Source: Paeniglutamicibacter sp. Y32M11 (GTDB taxonomy: Bacteria; Actinomycetota; Actinomycetes; Actinomycetales; Micrococcaceae). From it: a stretch of 64,000 bases of DNA. The DNA lies in contig NZ_CP079107.1 of NCBI RefSeq assembly GCF_019285735.1, forward strand, positions 4,030,001 through 4,094,000. The letters run 5' to 3'. Positions 35,121-43,820 of this stretch are shown piece by piece. Both the position numbers and the translations under genes were made by a program. Positions within the stretch are counted from its first letter, which is position 1, and each line of letters opens with the position of its first letter. The notes beneath the pieces were generated by a model. The model searched no databases, was not told where the DNA came from, and was given only the letters and a program-made list of their open reading frames with translations.

Positions 35121-35477
35121 CTAGCTCCCTCGGTACGTGGAATAAGCAAACGGGCTGATAAGAAGAGGCACGTGGTAATGAGCAGCGGTGTCGCTAATGA
35201 CGAAATCGATGCTGACCACGGGAAAGAAGGTTTCCGTACCCGTCATTCCGAAGTAGTCACCCGTGCCGAAGGTAATTCGGTGGTGACCAGCTTCAACCTT
35301 TGTCGGACCAAGGGTCTGGATGCGCCCATCGGCATCGGTGACTCCTGACCCGATTTCTTGCCATCCGGATGCCGTCTTGGCTTCCAGCGTGGCCTTGACA
35401 CCGGAGGCAGGCCTCCCGGTCCCGGTGTCGAGTACATGGGTGGTGATGTGGCTTCTCGCAGCCTGGGTGACACTCAT
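35121..35477 (-). CDS. uraH: 5-hydroxyisourate hydrolase
   Basis: A 118-residue transthyretin-like protein that hydrolyses the product of uricase. The N-terminal SHITTHVLDTGTGRPA contains a catalytic histidine, ITFGTGDYF and FFPVVSIDFVI the core strands, and the C-terminus ends in the diagnostic YRGS tetrapeptide. The ATG at 35477 follows AAAGGAG. It lies between uraD and uricase with short spacers. Confidence 0.95.
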   Translation of the reverse strand: MSVTQAARSHITTHVLDTGTGRPASGVKATLEAKTASGWQEIGSGVTDADGRIQTLGPTKVEAGHHRITFGTGDYFGMTGTETFFPVVSIDFVISDTAAHYHVPLLISPFAYSTYRGS

Positions 35478-35536
35478 CAAGGACTCCTTTGGATTCGTTG
35501 AAGGGGAAAGAAAACCAGCAAATTTTGGCCTGTGAT

Positions 35537-36043
35537 TTAGCGGTCGGGCACACGGTTGAACGCCGCGGCAAGACGCAGAAGCGCGATGGCACGCAGCTGC
35601 TCGTCGACTTCCACCAGCTCGGTCTCAAAGTCGTTCCTCAGACGGCGACGCAGTTCTGCAAGAATTTCTTTGCTGCTTCGGCCTGCGGCCCGGATGAGAA
35701 AAAGCCGGGAGAACCGTTCTTCGTAGGCGCGGTTCCCAGCCAGCAGCTCGGCGGCAACCTGCGCGTCGAAGGCCAGATCGGATTGTTCGCCGCGGCTGAG
35801 CGCCGCTTCTGCCGAGGACCCGGCGGCGCGTTCCCCGATGCGGGGATGGTGGGCCAGTGCCGCGTTGATCTCCGCTTCGGTGAAGGGGTTGGCGGCAGTT
35901 TGTGCACAGGCCAGAAGTTCTTCAAGAGAACTAAAAGGGCGGGCATCAAGAGTGGCTTCAACCCAGCGATCTACGTCGGCACATGGTCGAAGCACTGCGT
36001 CCGCTGTCTTTGCGTCGAGTGCATTAAAACGAGAAATGTCCAT
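35537..36043 (-). CDS. uraD: OHCU decarboxylase
   Basis: A 168-residue 2-oxo-4-hydroxy-4-carboxy-5-ureidoimidazoline decarboxylase, which gives (S)-allantoin from the HIU hydrolase product. The catalytic histidine is in ALAHHPRIGERAAG; ANPFTEAEIN, AYEERFSRLFLIRAAGRS and ILAELRRRLRND are family blocks. It is the first gene of the minus-strand uricase unit; the likely promoter lies in 36044-36330. Confidence 0.93.
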   Translation of the reverse strand: MDISRFNALDAKTADAVLRPCADVDRWVEATLDARPFSSLEELLACAQTAANPFTEAEINAALAHHPRIGERAAGSSAEAALSRGEQSDLAFDAQVAAELLAGNRAYEERFSRLFLIRAAGRSSKEILAELRRRLRNDFETELVEVDEQLRAIALLRLAAAFNRVPDR

Positions 36044-36370
36044 GGGGTGATCAGCTCTTTCATTCCTGCTTGGTATACCGACACCATCCAGGGCTGAACA
36101 CCCTTACCACCGGCGTGAACCGGCTTCGACTCGATGTTTCTGGATGGTGGAACTTTGCTTTCACACCATGTAACTCCGCTCACACTCCATCCGTCAAGGG
36201 CTTCGGCGAATCTCCTTTCGCGGCCCGCTGCCCCCAAAGCCGCCCCGGCTGGGTGCGAAGCACGTCACATTTCCCTCTTGCGGTTCACATGATTCGCGTT
36301 CATACTTATTCTCACAAGACAATATTAAATTTCCATATATCGGAATTCAGATCGTTCCGAGGAGGATCAC
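36044..36370. other. Promoter region between uraD and a small plus-strand ORF
   Basis: These 327 bases hold no convincing gene. From about 36300 they are unusually AT-rich for the window and include the inverted repeat at 36330-36346. A GAGGAGGA ribosome binding site ends the stretch, just before the GTG at 36371. Confidence 0.5.
36330..36346. promoter_or_regulatory. Candidate IclR/AllR-type operator, site 2
   Basis: TTTCC-ATATATC-GGAAT, within a longer AAATTTCC...GGAATTC imperfect palindrome. It shares the 5-7-5 layout with the site at 31446. It is 25 nt before the small ORF at 36371 and upstream of the uricase unit. Confidence 0.5.
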
Positions 36371-36562
36371 GTGAAAGTCACCCAGCCCATCGCTGAAGTA
36401 TCCAGCGAGACACAACCACACACGGTTCCGGAAACGTCTACGGCGCTGACCACCAGCATGTTCCATCCCATCAGGGGATTAGATCCGGATCTTAGTATCG
36501 AACCGCGTCGCACCAAGCCACGGGTCGGGCTCTGGTCGCGGCTCTGGACCACGCGCAACTAA
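36371..36562 (+). CDS. Unrecognised 63-residue ORF with strong ribosome binding site
   Basis: A GTG at 36371 sits behind GAGGAGGATCAC, one of the best ribosome sites in the window, directly downstream of the AllR-like repeat. The product is hydrophilic, rich in threonine, serine and proline, and ends basic (RVGLWSRLWTTRN). No family is recognised and no membrane segment is seen. It may be a real small protein of the uric acid regulon or the first codons of a gene whose remainder was deleted; nothing recognisable follows before the SDR at 36774. Confidence 0.4.
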   Translation: MKVTQPIAEVSSETQPHTVPETSTALTTSMFHPIRGLDPDLSIEPRRTKPRVGLWSRLWTTRN

Positions 36563-36773
36563 CACCAAGGTGACCGGCATCCCGCACGGTGTCGGGGACC
36601 ACGTCATGATGCCATGACCCAGGAAACGCCTACACTACGACCGCCAGCCCATGGGCTACTTCCCATACGGCGGCATCAACACCAGTAGACGGGGAGCTAA
36701 ACACCGCGCAGCTCATCCTCAGGACAGGTTCACAGAGAAGAATGACAGCCTCACGCTCAAAGGATGATTTCAC

Positions 36774-37541
36774 TTGAATCCAGTCCAGAATCAAGGCGGG
36801 CCCGCGCCTCGAACCATGCTGATCACAGGAGCCGGGTCCGGGATCGGGCGTTCGGTGACCCGGCGGATGCTCGCCGCGGGATGGAACGTGGTCCTCGCCG
36901 GTCGACGTGAGGAACAACTGCGACAAAGCGCCAGCGCCTACCCCCATGCCCTGGTAGTTCCGACGGACATCACCGATTCGTCGGCGGTAGAGCGACTTTT
37001 CGCCGCCGGAATCGAACGTTTCGGCAAGATCGACGTGCTCTTTAACAACGCCGGTGTCTTCGGCTGCGCCGCAACCATCGGAGAGCTTTCGGCGCAGCAA
37101 TGGCAGGACGTCTGCGCCGTGAACCTCAATGGGACGATGTTCTGCGCTGGAGCCGCCTTCAGGCACATGCAGGAATCCGGCGGTGGGCGCATCATCAATA
37201 ACGGCTCAATCAGCGCCCACGTGCCACGACCGGCCTCCGTTGCCTACGCGGTGACCAAACATGCCGTCACAGGATTGACCAAGTCCATCGAGCTGGACGG
37301 TCGCCCCTATGGCATTTCCTGCTCGCAGATCGACATCGGCAACGCAGCCTCGGAGATGATGCAGGATGTTGGAGCAACTTCGGGTGCCTTACAGGCCGAC
37401 GGTAGCCGGAAGGTCGAGCCGACCTTCGACATGGAGCTGGCCTCGGCCACCGTGGAGTTCATTGCCACGGCCCCGGCCGAGGTCTCGATCAACAATGTCA
37501 CCATCACCGCGGCCGGAATGCCGTACATCGGGCGCGGCTAG
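36774..37541 (+). CDS. SDR family oxidoreductase
   Basis: A 255-residue short-chain dehydrogenase/reductase. LITGAGSGIGRSVTRRM binds the cofactor, VLFNNAGVFG is the NNAG turn, the catalytic serine is in NNGSISAHV and the YAVTK motif gives tyrosine and lysine. The TTG at 36774 is used because AAAGGA lies 8 nt upstream and no ATG comes before MLITGAG. RREEQL after the second strand suggests NADP preference. Substrate and partners are unknown; the next gene is convergent. Confidence 0.82.
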   Translation: MNPVQNQGGPAPRTMLITGAGSGIGRSVTRRMLAAGWNVVLAGRREEQLRQSASAYPHALVVPTDITDSSAVERLFAAGIERFGKIDVLFNNAGVFGCAATIGELSAQQWQDVCAVNLNGTMFCAGAAFRHMQESGGGRIINNGSISAHVPRPASVAYAVTKHAVTGLTKSIELDGRPYGISCSQIDIGNAASEMMQDVGATSGALQADGSRKVEPTFDMELASATVEFIATAPAEVSINNVTITAAGMPYIGRG

Positions 37542-37556
37542 GAACGATGCGAAGAC

Positions 37557-38003
37557 CTAAAGGTGAGCGGCGAACAACGCCTCTAGTTTGGTGAACGAGG
37601 ACTCCCAGCCGGCGCGTGCCGGAACCAGAACCTCACCCGGCAGCGGACCCTGGGTGATTGTCAGCGCGGTGCCCATCGGGCAGTCGGCGAATTCCACACG
37701 CATGGTGATCACCAGGTTCAGGGTCATTTCATGGGGCCCGTCTTCACCCACGAGCAGTTCGTGTTCCCGCACCTCGGTGAACTTCGCGTGCACCGGCGAG
37801 GTCTGCGTGGGGTCCTCGAGCAGGTGCATCACGAACTTCTGTACGCCCCCAATACGTGGCTCGATGGTGACGGTGTCCACATGCACGCCCCAACCCTCTG
37901 GGCCGAACCACTCGGCCAGGATCTCGGGTTCGGTGAAGGCCGCCCACAGTGCCGCACGGGGTGCCGCAAATTCATGATTAATAACCAGTTCGCCCATATC
38001 CAT
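37557..38003 (-). CDS. AHSA1/SRPBCC family protein
   Basis: A 148-residue START-like protein of the activator-of-Hsp90 homologue type, a hydrophobic-ligand-binding helix-grip fold. It shows [30 protein letters not shown] at the start, [12 protein letters not shown] in the middle and [20 protein letters not shown] at the end. The ATG at 38003 begins just ahead of the first strand; the ribosome site is weak. Such proteins are often stress or unknown-ligand proteins, and many lie beside ArsR regulators; none is here. Confidence 0.82.
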   Translation of the reverse strand: MDMGELVINHEFAAPRAALWAAFTEPEILAEWFGPEGWGVHVDTVTIEPRIGGVQKFVMHLLEDPTQTSPVHAKFTEVREHELLVGEDGPHEMTLNLVITMRVEFADCPMGTALTITQGPLPGEVLVPARAGWESSFTKLEALFAAHL

Positions 38004-38099
38004 GCGCTCGAGATTACCGTGGATACGGCCGCGAATCGAATATTGGTGGCACCGTGTGATGGCAAACATGCATCAGGTGATGATGAAAGGATTACGGGT

Positions 38100-38435
38100 A
38101 TGACTGTGATCAAATCAATCCTGCTTTTTGGTGTTGCCGCGGTGCTGGAAATCGGCGGCGCCTGGCTGATCTGGCAGGGTATCCGTGAGCATCGTGGCTG
38201 GTTGTGGATCGGTGGCGGTGCGGTAGCACTGGGACTTTATGGCATCGTGGCCACGCTCCAGCCCGATGCCAACTTCGGCCGCATCTTGGCCGCCTACGGA
38301 GGCGTCTTCATTGCTGGTTCACTGATCTGGGCGGTGTTCCTTGATGGTTTCCGTCCAGATCGTTGGGACATCACCGGTGCCATCATTGCCCTGGCCGGAG
38401 TGGGGCTGATCATGTACGGCCCGCGCGGCTCCTAG
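38100..38435 (+). CDS. YnfA family membrane protein (UPF0060)
   Basis: A 111-residue protein with four hydrophobic helices: [58 protein letters not shown] and [33 protein letters not shown] and RVLAAYGG-like AAYGGVFI are family blocks. AAAGGA precedes the ATG. YnfA resembles small multidrug resistance transporters and has been proposed as an efflux protein; its natural substrate is uncertain. Confidence 0.88.
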   Translation: MTVIKSILLFGVAAVLEIGGAWLIWQGIREHRGWLWIGGGAVALGLYGIVATLQPDANFGRILAAYGGVFIAGSLIWAVFLDGFRPDRWDITGAIIALAGVGLIMYGPRGS

Positions 38436-38904
38436 GAGTACTGCACGAGACTGGATATTGGTCCCATTCCCGGCTTCTGGGTGGACCCCACGAGTGCGTC
38501 GCGGATGGTGTCCATGTCATCACTGTGGGTGGCCAGATGCACACCGTGGTCCGGGTGGTTCGCTTCCGCAATCCGGCCGATGGGCCGCTTCCATGAATCC
38601 CTGCAGGTCCGACACCGCGGCGTCAGTGCTGCAGGGCTGGATGACTGCGGCAAGTTTCGTATAGCTCGCGGTTCCGACCATGAGGGCGCATTCACCGCGG
38701 CAACCGCTGAGAACGGGATTTTCTCGGGACGGATCCCGTCATCGTCCGTAATGACACTGTCGCGGATTAACACAGCGTGGCGGATGGGACGACCCGTCAG
38801 GGTGAGGATAGCGTCCAAGGCCCGGTACTGGGCCGGGGGCATGGCTCGCTCGTCCTCGAAGCTGAGCAAAAGCACCCCCTAGTGGAGATCAATGGAGGGG
38901 AGGT
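38436..38904. other. Unresolved stretch, probably decayed coding sequence
   Basis: A minus-strand frame of 147 codons (38432-38875) is open but resembles no protein I know and lacks a clear ribosome binding site. Its codon pattern is plausible in the part around 38650-38870 (ALDAILTLTGRPIRHAVLI) and less so elsewhere. It lies beside an MFS fragment, so it is likely a gene remnant. Confidence 0.3.
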
Positions 38905-39200
38905 CCTGGAACTAGCGACAAGAGAAACGCCACTTGGCCCGCCGGAAAATACCGAAGAAGTGAAGGCCCATGATCAGCCACAGGAACGAGCCGCCTACCG
39001 CTGCCAGCACCGATCCTGCCACCATGACGGCCAAACAGACAACCATCATCTTGCGTTTGCCGTACATGTCCGCGCTGCGCGAAATGATGGGAGTCGCCAC
39101 TGCACTGGCGAGCAAGGTGGCGGTCACCAGCCAAGACGCGTCTTCGGCAGTCACTCCTAGATGAGTCAGTCCTCTAGGTTGGCGAGCCCCAGTTACAGAA
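38905..39200 (-). pseudogene. MFS transporter N-terminal fragment
   Basis: The minus strand reads GLTHLGVTAEDASWLVTATL, LASAVATPIISRSADMYGKR and VVCLAVMVAGSVLAAVGGSF, the second and third helices of a DHA2-like transporter with its motif A. It loses the frame near 38940 and has no start or later helices. It is similar in type to the intact MFS genes at 1 and 60778. Confidence 0.65.
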
Positions 39201-39608
39201 CATCATCACCCAAGTCATCCAACCCCCTGTCCCCATCCCAACCGCAACGCCAGGCGGGGCCGGGCGGGGCCGGGCGGAAAGTCCGCCCATGCAGAGCTAT
39301 TCAGTAGTAAAGGCGTTGCTTTGACGGGCGGAGCCCGCGGTTCTGATGCTCGAGAAGGATGGGGCGCTGCACGTCCTGGACCCGGACTCGCGCCGGGACT
39401 GCGGAGCATCCCGGTGGTGCAGGCGTGGATCGAACCGGATGCTGGCAGCAGCCGCGCCGCACCCTCTACGTGCAGGACGGCACGGACCTAGCTGGCGGCG
39501 GCTACATGCTGTGGGCGTGGACTCCGGAGAAATCCGGCTCAGCACCGAACTGCCGCACATCGAACGGGCTCACCGGCGTCGAGGGCTGAGCTGCCGGTCC
39601 GCCGGTTC
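39201..39608. other. Gene-poor stretch with a short GC-rich repeat
   Basis: No protein is recognised in these 408 bases. A 10-bp unit GGCGGGGCCG is repeated about two and a half times at 39253-39277 and runs into a hairpin GGGCGGA-AAG-TCCGCCC (39272-39288). A plus-strand frame ending at 39589 shows GGGYMLWAWTPEKSG, which I cannot assign. Confidence 0.35.
39253..39288. repeat. Tandem GGCGGGGCCG repeat ending in a hairpin
   Basis: Two full copies and part of a third, followed by a seven-base stem with a 3-nt loop. It lies in the gene-poor gap between an MFS fragment and the convergent-side end of the adenosyltransferase gene. Confidence 0.6.
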
Positions 39609-40247
39609 CTACTCGCCGGGGCCCGGGGCGGCGGCGTCAGTGTCGGTGTCGACCGGCTGCACCGATGCCTCCGGGATCCACACGATGTCCCCGTGCTCGG
39701 CATTGGCTCCCCGTGCCAGGACGAACAGAATGGACGACAAGCGGTTCAGATAGCGGGCGGTCAACGGATTGACCATATCCGGATACTCCTCGACGGCGAT
39801 CCAGACCGCTCGCTCGGCGCGCCGGACCACGGCCCGGGACATATACAGCAGCGCCGCCCCTGCAGTGCCGCCCGGGAGCACTGTGCCGCTGACGTCCTCG
39901 GAATCCGCGGCGAAATGCTGCTCGGCACGTTCCAGCCGGTCGATATGCCCTTGGACTATCCTTGCCCGCGCCGGCTCCTGGCTGCATAACGGGACAGAGA
40001 GGTCCGCCGCAAGATCGAAAAGGTCGTTCTGCACGCTCACCAGCATGGATGTCAGGTTGATTGGCAGACCGCCCATGGCGACGGCGACGCTGATGGACGC
40101 GTTGGCTTCATCGCACTCTGCATAGGCGGCAACCCTTGCGTCTCGCTTGGGCACGCGGCCGTGGCCGCCGAACTCGGTGTGTCCGTCGTCTCCATTCCGG
40201 GTGTAGCCAGCGGGCTCCGGGGTTAGGGATTCTTCGCGGTCACTCAT
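39609..40247 (-). CDS. Cob(I)alamin adenosyltransferase, PduO type
   Basis: A 212-residue ATP:cob(I)alamin adenosyltransferase, making adenosylcobalamin. The ATP-binding N-terminus reads YTRNGDDGHTEFGGHGRVPK, slightly divergent from the usual TRTGDDG; YAECDEANASIS follows, and the C-terminal NPLTARYLNRLSSILFVLAR is diagnostic. The ATG at 40247 is used; a GTG upstream would add nine residues. The N-terminal tail and the C-terminal TDTDAAAPGPGE are acidic extensions. No cobalamin-dependent enzyme is encoded nearby. Confidence 0.85.
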   Translation of the reverse strand: MSDREESLTPEPAGYTRNGDDGHTEFGGHGRVPKRDARVAAYAECDEANASISVAVAMGGLPINLTSMLVSVQNDLFDLAADLSVPLCSQEPARARIVQGHIDRLERAEQHFAADSEDVSGTVLPGGTAGAALLYMSRAVVRRAERAVWIAVEEYPDMVNPLTARYLNRLSSILFVLARGANAEHGDIVWIPEASVQPVDTDTDAAAPGPGE

Positions 40248-40353
40248 GTCTGCAACTATACTGACGAAGGCCACGCGGTGAACAACTAGCTATCCTCCCG
40301 GACGTTGGACCGCACAATGACCCGGCATAGGCCGCCATTTTGTGAGGAGTCCG

Positions 40354-42114
40354 ATGAAACATCATTCAACCGACCAGGACATGGAGGAGCGGGTGGGGGA
40401 ACCCGCATCATTGCCGCCGGCCCAGGGCTGGGCGAGCGTTGACAAGACGGTCTTCGGCGTCTCAGCCGGAATCATTCTTGTGCTCATCCTGCTGGGCGTG
40501 TTCTTCACGGATGCCGTCGGGGACGGCGCCGCAACGGCCCTGTCTTGGATCACCAGCACCTTCGGCTGGCTGTTCATTCTGGGTGCCTCCGGATTCGTCG
40601 TCTTTTCCCTGGTCTTGGCCTTCGGCCGCTACGGACGGATCCCGCTTTCCAATGAAGGCGAAGCGACAGAATTTAGCACCCTCTCCTGGATCGCCATGAT
40701 GTTCAGCGCCGGCATGGGGATCGGGCTGATGTTCTACGGCGTGTACGAACCCGTCACCCATCTGGCGTCCCCGCCGCCCTTTGTCGACGTCGCACCCGGC
40801 AGCCCGGAGGCCGCCAGCACTGCCATGGCCTACACGATGTTCCACTGGGGTCTGCATCCCTGGGCAATTTATTCCGTCGTAGGGCTGGCGCTGGCCTATT
40901 CCACCTACCGGATGGGCCGCGGCAACCTGATGAGTGCCCCGTTCCAGTCCCTGTTCGGCCAGGAACGCATCGAAAAGAGGGGCTGGGGCAAGCCCATCGA
41001 CATCCTGGCCATCATCTGCACCAAATTCGGTACCGCCACCTCGCTCGGTCTCGGGGCGCTGCAGATCGCTGCGGGCCTCGCGCTACTGCGCACCGGCAAA
41101 TTCGAGGAAGACCCCTCGGCCGCGGTGCCGATCCTCGTGATCTGCGCGCTGACGGTCGGCGTGGTGCTCTCCGCCGCCAGCGGCATCTCCAAGGGCATTA
41201 AATGGCTGAGCAACACCAATATGGTCCTGGCCGGAATCCTGCTGCTGTTCGTCTTCATAGTCGGCCCCACGCTCTTCATCCTGGATCTGCTGCCCTCTGC
41301 CATCGGTGCCTACCTGACCGAGCTGGTCCCGATGAGTTTCCATTCGGCCGTCTTCGGCGGCAGTGACTGGCTGGCCAGCTGGACCATCTTCTACTGGGCC
41401 TGGTGGATCTCCTGGACCCCGTTTGTCGGCACCTTCATCGCCAGGATTTCCCGCGGGCGCACCATCCGGGAATTCGTACTGGGCGTGCTACTGGTGCCCA
41501 CCGCCGTCAGCATGGTGTGGTTTGTCGTCTTCGGCGGGGCCGGCATAAACCAGCAGCTGAACGGCGTGGACATCGCCGGCACCGGCAGCGAGGCGGCGGG
41601 GTTCTTCGCAGCCCTGCAGAACTACCCGTTCTTCATCGGGGCGGCGCTGGTGGTCATGGTTCTGACCGCCGTCTTCTTCATCAGCGGCGCCGACGCCGGC
41701 GCCCTGGTGCTGGGGACCTTGTCCACACGCGGCAGCAAGCACCCCTGGAAACCGCTGGTGATCTTCTGGGCCGTCCTCACCGGCGCGGTGGCGGCCGTCC
41801 TGCTGGCCGTCGGCGGGCTCGCTGCCCTGCAGACTTTCACCATCCTGGCCGCCAGCCCGTTTGTGCTGATCATTATCGGGCTCTGCGTGGCACTGTACGC
41901 TGACCTGCGCCGCGACCCGCTGCGCCAGCGTCGGCCCGGCCCGGTTCGCGGAGCGACGGGGTTGCAGGCAGCCGTCCCCTTCAGCGAGGCGGCCATGGCC
42001 GAGGCCGAAGAAGGCACGAACCCCGCCGACGACAGAAGAGGGACAAAGGAAAAACCTACGCCGCCCGCCGGTGGGAGCGAATCTGGGCCGGATTTGCCCA
42101 AGACGCCCCGGTGA
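40354..42114 (+). CDS. BCCT family transporter (betaine/choline/carnitine type)
   Basis: A 586-residue secondary transporter with 12 hydrophobic helices between residues 30 and 525. The substrate-site segment WTIFYWAWWISWTPFVG in helix 8 and the MFHWGLHPWAIYSVVGLALAY block in helix 4 identify the BCCT family; GMGIGLMFYGVYEPV is the glycine stretch of helix 3. The C-terminal 60 residues are hydrophilic and charged, often the osmosensing part. The ATG at 40354 follows GAGGAG. Uptake of a quaternary ammonium compound, for osmoprotection or nutrition, is expected; which one is not clear. Confidence 0.93.
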   Translation: MKHHSTDQDMEERVGEPASLPPAQGWASVDKTVFGVSAGIILVLILLGVFFTDAVGDGAATALSWITSTFGWLFILGASGFVVFSLVLAFGRYGRIPLSNEGEATEFSTLSWIAMMFSAGMGIGLMFYGVYEPVTHLASPPPFVDVAPGSPEAASTAMAYTMFHWGLHPWAIYSVVGLALAYSTYRMGRGNLMSAPFQSLFGQERIEKRGWGKPIDILAIICTKFGTATSLGLGALQIAAGLALLRTGKFEEDPSAAVPILVICALTVGVVLSAASGISKGIKWLSNTNMVLAGILLLFVFIVGPTLFILDLLPSAIGAYLTELVPMSFHSAVFGGSDWLASWTIFYWAWWISWTPFVGTFIARISRGRTIREFVLGVLLVPTAVSMVWFVVFGGAGINQQLNGVDIAGTGSEAAGFFAALQNYPFFIGAALVVMVLTAVFFISGADAGALVLGTLSTRGSKHPWKPLVIFWAVLTGAVAAVLLAVGGLAALQTFTILAASPFVLIIIGLCVALYADLRRDPLRQRRPGPVRGATGLQAAVPFSEAAMAEAEEGTNPADDRRGTKEKPTPPAGGSESGPDLPKTPR

Positions 42115-42287
42115 ACCTCTAACGACTCCGTCCTAGGCCAGCACCTCCAGGGCCACCATCATGTACAGCACCACTGTCACCAGGATGGTCATGGTTGCGG
42201 CGCGTGAGTCTTGGACCTTGGGGAACGACGCCGAAACCCACGATGATTGCGAGCGTGTGCACGACCGTCGGCAGCGGCAGACGGAAT

Positions 42288-42400
42288 TCAGGGGGGGTAG
42301 GGGCGGGCGTAGACGTCCAGTACATCCTCCATGTGGGCCACGAATTCCCCGTTGACCTTGGGCAGGGTAGCCCAGTATTCCTTCAGGTGAGGTTGAAGTT
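42288..42400 (-). mobile_element. IS630-type transposase fragment
   Basis: The minus strand reads LKEYWATLPKVNGEFVAHME then DVLDVYARPY, the segment that in IS630-family transposases precedes the catalytic RPVVCxDE motif. It is cut off right there and joined to unrelated sequence. Its upstream end abuts the DUF998 fragment. It is a short inactive scrap. Confidence 0.6.
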
Positions 42401-42550
42401 TCGTCTTTTTAAGCTTTCGGCATCGCTGATCACGCTGTATTGGGGCGGAAGGAACTGGAGCATCACGTCGACGAGGATGTAGACGGCGACACCGGCCATG
42501 GCCGTGGTGGCAAACCTCCGTCGGGCGTGGTCCTTGCTCTGGGCCATCAT
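42383..42550 (-). pseudogene. DUF998-like membrane protein, N-terminal fragment
   Basis: From an ATG at 42550 the frame reads ATTAMAGVAVYILVDVMLQF then LPPQYSVISDAES, the start of DUF998 membrane proteins, and breaks directly after AES. The following bases belong to the IS630-type fragment, so the gene appears interrupted by insertion and later deletion. Confidence 0.55.
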
Positions 42551-42710
42551 TGGACCAGCCTTCCACATCGGAACCTCTTCCGCCGCACGGTTTCATGTCG
42601 ACGACGATTCAGCGCAAAACATCGAAAGCACGGACCGTGGAATCGAAGGTTCCACTTTGAGGCTAGGCGAACCCTTGAATCCGGAGCGCCACGGTGCTGG
42701 ACTACATGTC

Positions 42711-43820
42711 ATGGACAACTACGCACGCACCATCCTTGCCATCGGGACCAAGAAGGGCCTCTGGCTGGCCGAAAGCACCGACCGCGAAAACTGGAATCTC
42801 ACTGGACCCCACTTCGCCAACCTTGAGGTCCCCTCCGTGGCCATCGACACCAGGGAGGGCAGGACCCGCATTCTGGCTGGGATCAACGACTGGCATTGGG
42901 GACCCACCGTCGTCTACAGCGACGACGCGGGAGCCACGTGGTCAGAACCCGAGAGCGGTGCCATCAAGTTCCCGGCGGACACCGACACCGCGCTGGAACG
43001 GATCTGGCATTTGCGCCCCGATACGGAGGAACGACCGGGTGTCGTGTGGGCCGGATGCGAACCGATCTCGGTCTTCAAGTCCACCGATTCCGGGGAGAAC
43101 TTTGAGTTGAACCGTGGCCTTTGGGACCACCCCCACCGCAGCGAATGGGGTGCTGGCTTCGGCGGGGCCGCGGTGCACAGCATCGTGCCCAATGCTGTGG
43201 ATCAAAATGTCGTCCATGCCGCCATGAGTACCGGGGGTGTGTACCGCAGCACCGACGCGGGGGCTTCGTGGGAGCCGCGGAACAAGGGCATCCACGTGGA
43301 CTTCGCCCCCGATCCGTTCCCGGAGTTCGGCCAGTGCGTCCACCACATCACCGCCGATGCACAAGACCCGGACCGGCTATATGCGCAAAACCATGGCGGG
43401 GTTTACCGCACCGATGACGCCGGGGACCAATGGAATAGCATCGCCGACGGTCTGCCCGCCGACTTCGGATTCGTATTGCTGTCGCATCCACGCATGGGCG
43501 GCACCGTGTGGACTATTCCGCTGAAGGCTGCCGAGGAACGAAACCCGGTGGGTGGACGACTTTCGGTCTACCGCTCCACGGATGCCGGGGAGAACTGGAT
43601 TGAACAACATGCTGGGTTGCCGGATGCGGACTGGAACGCGGTGTTGCGCGATGCGGCAGCGGTGGATGAACACCCCGAAACCGTGGGCGTCTACTTCGGT
43701 ACCCGTGGAGGGGAAGTCTTCGCCAGCAACGACGAGGGAGCGCACTTTGTCACGGTGGCCCAGCGCCTGCCCGATGTGCTTAGTGTCCGGGCAGCCCAAG
43801 CCAACGGTGCGAGGAAATGA
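42711..43820 (+). CDS. BNR/Asp-box beta-propeller protein (sialidase-like fold)
   Basis: A 369-residue beta-propeller with at least six Asp boxes (S/T-x-D-x-G-x-x-W type): YSDDAGATW, KSTDSGENF, RSTDAGASW, RTDDAGDQW, RSTDAGENW and ASNDEGAHF. It has no signal peptide, so it is cytoplasmic, and the sialidase catalytic residues are not evident. The ATG at 42711 begins just before the first strand (ARTILAIGTKKGLWLA). Its stop overlaps the start of a MoaD/ThiS-like gene (ATGA), a tight pairing that suggests a joint function, perhaps in sulfur transfer or protein conjugation. The activity is unknown. Confidence 0.85.
   Translation: MDNYARTILAIGTKKGLWLAESTDRENWNLTGPHFANLEVPSVAIDTREGRTRILAGINDWHWGPTVVYSDDAGATWSEPESGAIKFPADTDTALERIWHLRPDTEERPGVVWAGCEPISVFKSTDSGENFELNRGLWDHPHRSEWGAGFGGAAVHSIVPNAVDQNVVHAAMSTGGVYRSTDAGASWEPRNKGIHVDFAPDPFPEFGQCVHHITADAQDPDRLYAQNHGGVYRTDDAGDQWNSIADGLPADFGFVLLSHPRMGGTVWTIPLKAAEERNPVGGRLSVYRSTDAGENWIEQHAGLPDADWNAVLRDAAAVDEHPETVGVYFGTRGGEVFASNDEGAHFVTVAQRLPDVLSVRAAQANGARK

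Noticed and set aside
38432-38875. 147-codon minus-strand ORF as a gene
   Set aside because: No family resemblance, no ribosome binding site, and it lies against an MFS fragment; described as unresolved instead.
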